DNA of 27,763 bases from a virus, in IMG/VR virus record IMGVR_UViG_3300032087_001150, positions 1 through 27,763 of that record. The stretch is one strand, 5' to 3'. This document shows, piece after piece, positions 23,754-27,763 of the stretch. A program made the position numbers and the translations under genes. How positions within the stretch are numbered: the stretch's first letter is position 1; every line of letters starts with the position of its first letter. The notes below the pieces were generated by a model. It did no database searches. It was not told where the DNA came from and saw only the letters and a program-made list of their open reading frames with translations.

Positions 23754-24141
23754 AACCATTCTCCATTGATATTTGTTTCTTTTTGAACATCAACATAACT
23801 TGTAAGTCATGCGTATCACCAATAAAGTGTATGTCTTTCTCAAGGGTTTTAAAAGACGTTTGAGGCACAGATGACTCACCTTCATCGTCAACACCCATGA
23901 ATAATCCTTTGTTTACAAGGGGTTGAGGATAGTTACGGTGAATCCAGAAGTACCGCTGCTCTGCATAGAGGCCCTCGTCATCGACATACACACCATCGCC
24001 ATTGTCGTAGAGGCGTACGAATGTGAACATTGAGGCGTCAATGAGGCGTTTGATATGGCTGAAGCCGTCTGGGTCTATGTCTGATTTAACCAGTTCAAGC
24101 TTTTGGCTTTTGGGATTTACGATAGTGTCCATTGATTCCAT
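23722..24141 (-). CDS. DUF3846-like protein
   Basis: 139 residues. Start at 24141 (MESMDTIVNPK) is preferred for GGAGGTTCAC immediately upstream. The stretch RLIDASMFTFVRLYDNGD then YVDDEGLYAEQRYFWIH (about residues 32-65), and later KGLFMGVDDEGE, match the DUF3846 pattern of a glycine/asparagine-rich V(D/N)xEG core followed by aromatic residues. Many phages and mobile elements carry this domain; its role is unknown to me. Its leader can form a hairpin that may hide the ribosome binding site (24139-24166). Confidence 0.6.
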   Translation of the reverse strand: MESMDTIVNPKSQKLELVKSDIDPDGFSHIKRLIDASMFTFVRLYDNGDGVYVDDEGLYAEQRYFWIHRNYPQPLVNKGLFMGVDDEGESSVPQTSFKTLEKDIHFIGDTHDLQVMLMFKKKQISMENGYEDYRPIFFQ

Positions 24142-24166
24142 GTGAACCTCCTGTGAATCTTTCACA
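24139..24166 (-). promoter_or_regulatory. Possible ribosome-binding-site hairpin
   Basis: Read on the - strand: TGTGAA (24166-24161), a short AGA loop, TTCACA (24157-24152), GGAGG, then TTCACA again (24146-24141) with its last A being the A of the start codon. The first element can pair with either copy of TTCACA. Pairing with the second would enclose GGAGG and part of the start codon, while pairing with the first would leave them open. No effector or experimental support is known. Confidence 0.35.
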
Positions 24167-24231
24167 AAAACAGCCCCACCACTTACCCGTAACTTTAGCA
24201 GAAGTCATAAACGGTTAAGCGATGAGGCTGT
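24166..24231 (-). terminator. Intrinsic terminator after the SSB gene
   Basis: Two 20-base arms (24231-24212 and 24189-24170, - strand) pair along their full length except for one A.G mismatch, with three G.U pairs, and are followed by T5 (24170-24166). The loop is 22 nt. On the + strand the same G.U positions become A.C mismatches, so the signal belongs to the - strand. It lies about 43 bases past the SSB stop. Confidence 0.75.
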
Positions 24232-24274
24232 CCTTCTATTCTAGGCAATAGTCGTGATGACTACCGTTGGAGAC

Positions 24275-24688
24275 CTAGAATGGAATGTCGTCATCTGCGT
24301 CATTCTTGGAGGCTGGTGCAGAGCCACCCTCGGATGAAGCCTTCCCAGCAAGCCGGAAGGTAGACCCTGCGCCTGCTAGTTTAACTTTGAATGAGCGATG
24401 TGTCACGCCATCTTTTTCATACTCCTCAATGATTGGGAAGCCTTGAGCAAAGACGGTGATGCCCTTCTTCACATACGGCTCAATGACAGATGACACGAGG
24501 CCCTTGCCATTGCTACCGTCCCAAGCTTCGAGGCGATACCAGTGGGTCTTCTCCACCTTCTCACCCTGCTTGTTGGTGTATCCTTCGTTGACAGCAACAG
24601 ACAGGTTAGCAACCTTTGTGTCGTTGACCATACGAATTTCTGGGTCTGCACCCACGTTACCTGATACTGTGATTTGTGCGATGTTCAT
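24275..24688 (-). CDS. ssb: Single-stranded DNA-binding protein
   Basis: 137 residues. The N-terminus MNIAQITVSGNVGADPEIR and the HWYRLEAWDG block (about 49-58) are typical of OB-fold SSB proteins. The C-terminus ends ASKNDADDDIPF, the acidic DDDIPF peptide that bacterial and phage SSB proteins use to recruit partners. It would coat single strands during replication and the exonuclease/annealing recombination encoded further left. The gene has its own hairpin-rich leader (24689-24881) and a strong terminator, so it may be a separate transcription unit. Confidence 0.92.
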   Translation of the reverse strand: MNIAQITVSGNVGADPEIRMVNDTKVANLSVAVNEGYTNKQGEKVEKTHWYRLEAWDGSNGKGLVSSVIEPYVKKGITVFAQGFPIIEEYEKDGVTHRSFKVKLAGAGSTFRLAGKASSEGGSAPASKNDADDDIPF

Positions 24689-24881
24689 GACGAACTTCTC
24701 CTTACGTTATGTTACAGTCACTATCGACTGCACCAAAATACCCCATTGGCTTATGAAAACCAACAGGGTACTTCAGTGTTTGTGACAACGGTTGAAAGGT
24801 GAGGGTATCACGTTACCTGACCCTCTGTGGCACTACTGACGACCTTGCTCGAGCTGACGGTGAGTACCTCAATCTCCTATG
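24689..24881 (-). promoter_or_regulatory. Hairpin-rich SSB leader
   Basis: 193 bases without a convincing gene. It holds four perfect or near-perfect inverted repeats: CAGTC/GACTG (24715-24730), the terminator-like hairpin at 24735-24770, GAGGGT/ACCCTC (24801-24825), and CCTCAA/TTGAGG (24867-24896, which spans the stop of the gene at 24882). A weak - strand promoter (TTGGTT, 17 bases, TATTTT) overlaps the second hairpin. The AAGGAGAA ribosome binding site lies at its 3' end. Confidence 0.5.
24735..24770 (-). terminator. Terminator-like hairpin in the SSB leader
   Basis: On the - strand TACCC-TG-TTGG pairs with CCAA-TG-GGGTA to give 11 continuous pairs including two G.U, with a 10-nt loop, followed by TTTT (24738-24735). 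On the + strand the G.U pairs would be A.C mismatches. It could end transcription from the genes to the right or act as an attenuator before SSB. The short T run makes this moderate. Confidence 0.5.
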
Positions 24882-25172
24882 TTAGTTACGTTGAGGCGGA
24901 ACTTTCTCCCACCCAAACCATAATTTATTCCACTTTGGCTTCTTATAACCTCTGATGCGTTTTGCGGCATATAAGAAAGAGGATATGATGCATCCGCCAA
25001 TTACTGCTGCCATCATGCCTGCAAATGTTCCAGCGAACATAATCACAAGCAAGATAGTTGAGGCTATGTCTATTGGTATGTCAAGCCAAAGAACTTTGTC
25101 AAAGTCAAACTTGGCTAAGAGGAATATTATTGCGAACGCCGCAAAAACCCCAGCAATGATGTAGAAGACCAT
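24882..25172 (-). CDS. 96-residue membrane protein
   Basis: Start behind CAGGAGAATC. Hydrophobic segments lie at 2-20 (VFYIIAGVFAAFAIIFLLA) and in a long stretch at about 35-69 (with ILLVIMFAGTFAGMMAAVIG), which may be one long or two short spans. The C-terminus is basic and aromatic (KPKWNKLWFGWEKVPP). Not recognised as a family. It overlaps the upstream membrane gene by 46 bases, so the two are probably coupled partners. Confidence 0.6.
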   Translation of the reverse strand: MVFYIIAGVFAAFAIIFLLAKFDFDKVLWLDIPIDIASTILLVIMFAGTFAGMMAAVIGGCIISSFLYAAKRIRGYKKPKWNKLWFGWEKVPPQRN

Positions 25173-25369
25173 TTGATTCTCCTGATAATTGAACCAAGAA
25201 CTTGCAATGTATCAACGACCCAAATATGAGCCATGCCAAAAATTACAAGGCCAAGTATTTTGAGGAAGACAACAATAGCTGCCATAACTCCTGAATTAAA
25301 TGCAATGTAGGCATAGAAACCAAATAACAATACAGCAAGTGTGTATCTAAGAAACTTTGAAGCGAACAT
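25127..25369 (-). CDS. 80-residue membrane protein
   Basis: Start behind AAAAGGAGAATATC. A basic N-terminus (ASKFLRY) leads into two spans, about residues 9-27 and 29-55 (AAIVVFLKILGLVIFGMAHI), then a basic C-terminal tail (RRIKWSSTSLLGFLRRSQ). Positive-inside charge distribution suggests both ends are cytoplasmic. It is followed by another membrane protein gene in overlapping frame. No family recognised. Confidence 0.6.
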   Translation of the reverse strand: MFASKFLRYTLAVLLFGFYAYIAFNSGVMAAIVVFLKILGLVIFGMAHIWVVDTLQVLGSIIRRIKWSSTSLLGFLRRSQ

Positions 25370-25584
25370 GAGATATTCTCCTTTTACTCATTTGAGGCAT
25401 TGCTTGGCTTACCCCCTGTCAACGTGAACGTCTTTTGTGGTTAGCCTCTTTGCTAGGGTGTCGGGAGTGCGTGAACGTCCTGACTTGACTGACGACCCTC
25501 GATGGGTCGGAGAGCAACTGCCGAGCTTTGCGAGCCTGGTCGAACGAAGTGAAAACCAAGCGAGCAAAGCGTTGTTTGGCACAC
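25370..25584. other. Intergenic region with repeats and a long imperfect palindrome
   Basis: About 215 bases with no convincing gene. It contains a direct repeat CGTGAACGTC (25423-25432 and 25470-25479), a CGACCC/GGGTCG hairpin (about 25492-25508), and a 46-base palindrome 25525-25570 in which 13 of 16 arm positions pair. A perfect - strand TTGACA lies near 25418, but no matching -10 is seen. Confidence 0.5.
25525..25570. repeat. Imperfect palindrome, 16-base arms
   Basis: GCTTTGC-ga-GC-c-TGGT (25525-25540) and ACCA-a-GC-ga-GCAAAGC (25555-25570) are complementary at 13 of 16 positions with a 14-base spacer. Either strand could form a hairpin. It could be a protein-binding site or an RNA structure; the strand cannot be decided from mismatches because the + strand gives tandem G.A and the - strand gives one G.U. 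Confidence 0.6.
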
Positions 25585-25623
25585 AAAAAAAAGGTGGAGA
25601 CCTGACTCTGTGGCCAGGCCTCC
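25585..25623 (-). terminator. Intrinsic terminator after the gene at 25632
   Basis: On the - strand GGAGGCCTG (25623-25615) pairs with CAGGTCTCC (25604-25596) to give a 9-bp stem with one G.U, followed by ACC and eight T (25592-25585). It lies just past the stop of the gene ending at 25632. Confidence 0.8.
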
Positions 25624-25631
25624 GTCTGCTG

Positions 25632-26255
25632 TTAGACTTCTTTGCAGTGCTGATTGAGATATGCTTGCTGTTCTGGCTTTGACATTGACAGCCAGCGGTC
25701 AGCAGTGACACGCTTGTTGACTGGACGCCACTGACGAGCTTTCTTCTCTGCGTCAAGTGCCTTGCGTGACTTGTACACTCCCATCGTGTAGCCAGTGCGT
25801 CTCTCAATCTCTGGACGAACCGAGTTGAGTAAAACATAGTGCATGTTCTTGATGTAAGCGTACTGATCTCTCAGCTTGTCACGAAGGTCGACAAGTCTGC
25901 GATGCTCAAGCACTGTAATCTCTGGGTCAGTGATAACGTGGTCTGCGATACTGTCGTTTATCTTAGTACCGTAACGTCCAAGTGACTCCATCTCGTACTC
26001 GAGGTTGCGAATGCGACTGTCGATGAGCTTGCAGCACAACGTCAAGTCGTTGCCGTCACCATGAAACATGATGGCAGCAGTCTCAAGCTGTGCGTAATGC
26101 TGTTGCCATGCTTCATCGTATGACTGCTTGGCTTGCTCTGAGAATGTCTCGTGTTGCAACTGTCGTGCAATGTCATCAAGATAGTCTGTCGTGATGTCCT
26201 GCAACCGTGGTAGTTGCTGGCACTGTTCTCTGAGCTGTTCTGATAATGATTGCAT
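25632..26255 (-). CDS. 207-residue helical protein of unknown function
   Basis: Start at 26255, just after the stop of the upstream gene, behind AGAGGAGAATTAG. The protein is Gln-, Leu- and Arg-rich (SEQLREQCQQLPRL, then DDIARQLQHETFSEQAKQSY in pieces), with long helices through about residue 145 and a basic C-terminal part (RKALDAEKKARQWRPVNKRV). No membrane span or known motif. Followed by a strong terminator, so it ends a transcription unit. It could be a coiled-coil accessory; no function can be assigned. Confidence 0.6.
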   Translation of the reverse strand: MQSLSEQLREQCQQLPRLQDITTDYLDDIARQLQHETFSEQAKQSYDEAWQQHYAQLETAAIMFHGDGNDLTLCCKLIDSRIRNLEYEMESLGRYGTKINDSIADHVITDPEITVLEHRRLVDLRDKLRDQYAYIKNMHYVLLNSVRPEIERRTGYTMGVYKSRKALDAEKKARQWRPVNKRVTADRWLSMSKPEQQAYLNQHCKEV

Positions 26256-26256
26256 C

Positions 26257-26484
26257 CTAATTCTCCTCTACGATACGGTTGCCAAGTTCTTCTTTGAATA
26301 ATGACCAGCACTTAGGAAGTGTGTTGGTCTGTATGTCATATGCTGCTGCCATGTCATCTTCTTGAATGGCTTCAATTTGTCTTTTGGACCAGAATATAAT
26401 CATCTGTTTCAGTGTATATTCTTTGTCCATCATAAACTCCATTGGTTGATATGGATTAAAATGTTTAGATAACTCTTTGTTCAT
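26257..26484 (-). CDS. 75-residue small protein of unknown function
   Basis: Start preceded by ACGTCAAGGAGAATC. A Met/Pro-rich beginning (HFNPYQPMEFMMDKEY) leads to a helical body (TLKQMIIFWSKRQIEAIQED at about 24-43) and an acidic end. Nothing recognised. It abuts the next gene with a one-base gap, suggesting co-translation. Confidence 0.6.
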   Translation of the reverse strand: MNKELSKHFNPYQPMEFMMDKEYTLKQMIIFWSKRQIEAIQEDDMAAAYDIQTNTLPKCWSLFKEELGNRIVEEN

Positions 26485-26538
26485 TTGATTCTCCTTGACG
26501 TAATGGGGTAGATGACAATCACCTACCCATAAGTTGGC
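26485..26538 (-). promoter_or_regulatory. Leader with hairpin before the gene at 26484
   Basis: The sequence holds GGGTAG/CTACCC (26506-26511 and 26523-26528, extended outward by AT pairs with one bulge), then the shared leader ACGTCAAGGAGAA next to the start. There is no T run after the hairpin, so it is not an intrinsic terminator; a processing or stability element is possible. Confidence 0.4.
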
Positions 26539-26745
26539 TTAATTGGATGCTTGGTCTTTGTTCCACTCTAACAAGTAGAACCCAGCCCCCATGAGGTTGT
26601 TCATGCAATCCAATAACTCTTCAACTAGATATGGATGATGATGACTAGTCTCATCATGCTCCTTAAGCATAAGCTTGACGTAATCGTAGTTGGTAAGTTC
26701 GATACGAATTGCCATGTCCATATCAAAGTCTTTAGTTAAAGTCAT
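26539..26745 (-). CDS. 68-residue acidic small protein
   Basis: Start behind GTAGGAGGCTGAT. The protein is acidic, with a His-rich patch (KEHDETSHHHPYLVEELLDCM, in pieces at about 28-48), and ends YLLEWNKDQASN. No family recognised. It is separated from the next leftward gene by a GGGTAG/CTACCC hairpin (26506-26528). Small size and the strong ribosome binding site favour a real gene. Confidence 0.6.
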   Translation of the reverse strand: MTLTKDFDMDMAIRIELTNYDYVKLMLKEHDETSHHHPYLVEELLDCMNNLMGAGFYLLEWNKDQASN

Positions 26746-26754
26746 ATCAGCCTC

Positions 26755-26949
26755 CTACTGAATTGTAATGTCGATAAGTGAAGCAAGTTGCTCTGCTCTG
26801 TGGTAGTCACCGTTTGATATAGCATCCTGTATCTCACAACGTACCATATCAAGGTCATCGAACTCGTGACCAGAATGGAAAGTATCTGGTACTTCATGAT
26901 GTGATGTTACTGTTTCTGCAATGATTTGATTCTCGTCTTTGATAGTCAT
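26755..26949 (-). CDS. 64-residue acidic small protein, first gene of the leftward run
   Basis: Start behind AACGTCAAGGAGAAATT. The protein is acidic and histidine-containing (TVTSHHEVPDTFHSGHEFDD at about 12-31), then a helical stretch (RCEIQDAISNGDYHRAEQLASL in pieces). No motif recognised. It is the rightmost leftward gene; upstream of it lies the large structured noncoding region, where its promoter should be, though no good - strand sigma70 promoter is obvious. Confidence 0.55.
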   Translation of the reverse strand: MTIKDENQIIAETVTSHHEVPDTFHSGHEFDDLDMVRCEIQDAISNGDYHRAEQLASLIDITIQ

Positions 26950-26981
26950 GTCAATTTCTCCTTGACGTTAAGTTGATTCAG

Positions 26982-27260
26982 CAGGGGTTTGTCACACCTA
27001 CGGTTGGCTATCATCACGCCCAGAAAGGGGTCGAAGAATAAATTCAGATGTCAGTCCTTAGTTTTGCCGTCCTGAAAACGGCAAAAGTTTAAGCACCGCA
27101 CTATCGAAAGAGACTAGCTGTGATGTATCGGGGTGCGTAGGACTGCACTGAAGAATGAGATAGCCGTTGCGAGTTGTTCGACATAGAGTGAAGTCAAGGC
27201 TATCGAACCCCTTGTCGGGTGTGGTATCCCACTTGTTTACGTGGGTGTGACAAATCCCTG
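26982..27260 (+). ncRNA. Candidate large structured noncoding RNA, class not recognised
   Basis: Arms 26982-27002 and 27240-27260 (21 bases each) pair completely, using 19 Watson-Crick and 2 G.U pairs (26987:27255 and 26999:27243). Inside, nested helices can form: AAGGGGT 27025-27031 with ACCCCTT 27207-27213; CAGTCCT 27052-27058 with AGGACTG 27139-27145; TTTTGCCGT 27062-27070 with ACGGCAAAA 27078-27086; GCACC 27093-27097 with GGTGC 27132-27136; GATAGCC 27159-27165 with GGCTATC 27198-27204; GTGG 27221-27224 with CCAC 27229-27232. The two G.U pairs would be A.C mismatches on the - strand, so the + strand is favoured. No promoter was identified. It is not recognisable as tmRNA, RNase P RNA, 6S RNA or a tRNA. 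Confidence 0.55.
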
Positions 27261-27268
27261 TGTGGCCC

Positions 27269-27286
27269 GAGCGGCCTGAGCGGCCT
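27269..27286. repeat. Tandem 9-base repeat GAGCGGCCT
   Basis: Two exact adjacent copies (27269-27277 and 27278-27286), GC-rich in an otherwise moderate region and placed just after the large helix. Function unknown. Confidence 0.8.
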
Positions 27287-27313
27287 ATCGGTGCGGCGCA
27301 AGGAAGTGAGTAA

Positions 27314-27360
27314 GAGCAACATACTTACACCGCAGACCAAATCTCGTAAGTGTGTTGCTC
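27314..27360 (+). repeat. 15-bp hairpin in the noncoding region
   Basis: GAGCAACATACTTAC (27314-27328) pairs with GTAAGTGTGTTGCTC (27346-27360) with 14 Watson-Crick pairs and one U.G pair; loop 17 nt. The U.G pair would be an A.C mismatch on the other strand, so + strand RNA is favoured, as for the larger fold just upstream. Confidence 0.75.
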
Positions 27361-27379
27361 GCATCGATGAAAGCGTGAT

Positions 27380-27549
27380 TGACCTGACAAGACAGGTCAG
27401 CCTGTCTGGCAAGACAGCCGTAAGGCAAAGAGTGATAAAACGGCGTTACGTTTTTGTGATCAAACTGACAACAGTTTGCCCATCTGGAAGATGCCCGTCT
27501 GGCGAAGACTTGCTGCAAGGCAACAGTGATGCAACGGCGCAACGTTGCC
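27380..27549 (+). repeat. Cluster of short inverted repeats
   Basis: In order: TGACCTG/CAGGTCA (27380-27399), CTGTCT/AGACAG (27402-27417), CGTAA/TTACG followed by T5 (27419-27455), CAAACTG/CAGTTTG (27461-27478), CATCT/AGATG (27481-27493), GTCT/AGAC (27497-27509), and GGCAAC/GTTGCC (27519-27549), the last including the perfect palindrome GCAACGTTGC (27539-27548). The first two can also re-pair with each other, AGACAGG 27390-27396 with CCTGTCT 27401-27407. Confidence 0.7.
27419..27455 (+). terminator. Weak intrinsic terminator candidate
   Basis: CGTAA (27419-27423) pairs with TTACG (27446-27450), followed directly by TTTTT (27451-27455). The stem is only 5 bp; an overlapping GCCGT/ACGGC pairing (27417-27421 with 27440-27444) competes. 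It could end an RNA that started in the structured region upstream. Confidence 0.3.
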
Positions 27550-27657
27550 GCACTCCGAGAAGGAGACAATAGAAAAATATGCAAGCGCAAGTCTTGCTCA
27601 ATGAATGCGCCACAAAAGAAAAACGGACGACAAAGCCCCGATTTCGTAAAATGTGTC

Positions 27658-27688
27658 TTGACAGCTAGCAGAGATTGATATGTATAAT
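27658..27688 (+). promoter_or_regulatory. Consensus sigma70-type promoter, rightward
   Basis: Perfect TTGACA (27658-27663) and perfect TATAAT (27683-27688) are separated by 19 bases, two more than ideal. Transcription would start near 27695 and run off the right end of the window, towards a gene beginning at about 27720. It suggests an early operon read by host RNA polymerase. Confidence 0.6.
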
Positions 27689-27719
27689 CGTCCGTAGACG
27701 CAATGATTGGCCCACGGAT

Positions 27720-27763
27720 ATGACGAAAGCAAACGTTACACAACAAGAGAAGTACAAGGCAGG
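27720..27763 (+). CDS. Start of a rightward gene, cut by the window end
   Basis: An ATG at 27720 opens MTKANVTQQEKYKAG and stays open to the last base. It lies about 25 bases after the predicted start site of the promoter at 27658-27688, and overlaps the stop of a 6-codon leader ORF (27703-27722) as ATGA. No strong ribosome binding site is seen. Only 14 complete codons are present, so the product cannot be identified. Confidence 0.4.
   Translation, partial: MTKANVTQQEKYKA

Larger units (their letters stand above)
26950..27719. other. Noncoding divergent region, rich in inverted repeats
   Basis: About 770 bases between the leftward operon and the putative rightward gene at 27720, with no convincing protein gene. 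Contents by position: shared ribosome-binding leader (26955-26970), large + strand RNA-like fold (26982-27260), tandem 9-base repeat (27269-27286), 15-bp hairpin (27314-27360), cluster of small hairpins (27380-27549), and a consensus promoter (27658-27688). The layout fits a regulatory or origin region. Long ORFs that cross it run through the palindromes and look accidental. Confidence 0.7.

Noticed and set aside
25409-25837. 142-residue - strand frame
   Set aside because: It crosses the intrinsic terminator and palindrome and overlaps the better supported gene at 25632-26255 in another frame.
26939-26987. Sigma70 promoter for the structured RNA
   Set aside because: TTGATA (26939) and TTGACG (26962) occur, but no -10-like hexamer lies 16-18 bases downstream of either.
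26982-27260. tRNA, tmRNA, RNase P RNA or group I intron
   Set aside because: No CCA-type acceptor or T-arm, no GAGGAAAGTCC core of RNase P RNA, no tmRNA end sequences, and the region does not interrupt a gene. A TTCGATA stretch on the - strand lacks a proper flanking T-stem.
27219-27572. 117-residue + strand frame
   Set aside because: It begins inside the large helix domain and spans the hairpins; composition is irregular and no start signal is present.
27285-27746. 153-residue - strand frame across the noncoding region
   Set aside because: It runs through every hairpin and the promoter, with no ribosome binding site and no recognisable sequence. The palindromes and G.U evidence fit RNA or DNA structure better.
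1-27763. CRISPR array or transposable element
   Set aside because: No regularly spaced identical repeats with unique spacers and no transposase or terminal repeats were seen; the only regular array is the coding repeat in the tail fibre.

Overview
The window is part of a tailed double-stranded DNA phage genome with a podovirus (T7-like) virion plan. This is shown by a consecutive run of rightward structural genes: major capsid protein, tail tubular protein A, tail tubular protein B-like, three internal virion (ejection) proteins, and a tail fibre whose N-terminus resembles T7 gp17. The small capsid protein, the 3TM gene-transfer-agent-type holin and the beta-propeller fibre-like protein suggest a marine podovirus of a proteobacterium, perhaps an alphaproteobacterium. 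The host assignment is inference. No polymerase, helicase, terminase or portal gene lies in the window, so the window is only part of the genome.

Layout. Bases 36-17429 (all +) form the late module. They run head, tail, internal core, fibre and fibre chaperone, a second fibre-like protein, then four small membrane proteins that look like a lysis cassette. Genes are packed with ATGA or TAATG overlaps. No separate endolysin is seen; the only lysozyme domain is fused to the N-terminus of the 1342-residue internal virion protein, followed by a T TTA AAA / A9 slippery tract. Bases 17364-19950 (all -) carry small cysteine-rich proteins, a DUF1071-type single-strand annealing protein and a YqaJ-type exonuclease, i.e. 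a phage recombination module. At 20015-20708 (+) lie a small HTH regulator and a RuvC-like resolvase, read divergently from the recombination operon and convergently with a large ParB-domain protein. Bases 20638-26949 (-) hold the ParB-domain protein, SSB and about fifteen small accessory proteins, several of them membrane proteins.

Bases 26950-27719 hold no convincing protein gene and sit between the leftward operon and what looks like a rightward operon starting at about 27720 behind a TTGACA/TATAAT promoter. This region is dense with inverted repeats. A 21-bp helix (26982-27002 with 27240-27260) closes a domain of about 280 nt with nested inner helices. It is followed by a 15-bp hairpin and at least five more small hairpins. 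The non-Watson-Crick positions in the two long helices are all G.U pairs if the + strand is transcribed, which points to a structured RNA on the + strand. I do not recognise its class. It is the most interesting item in the window.

The leftward operons also carry RNA-level signals: two clear intrinsic terminators (24166-24231 and 25585-25623), a terminator-like hairpin in the SSB leader, and a hairpin that may hide a ribosome binding site at 24141. In each of these three terminator-like hairpins the wobble pairs favour the - strand, in agreement with the direction of the genes.
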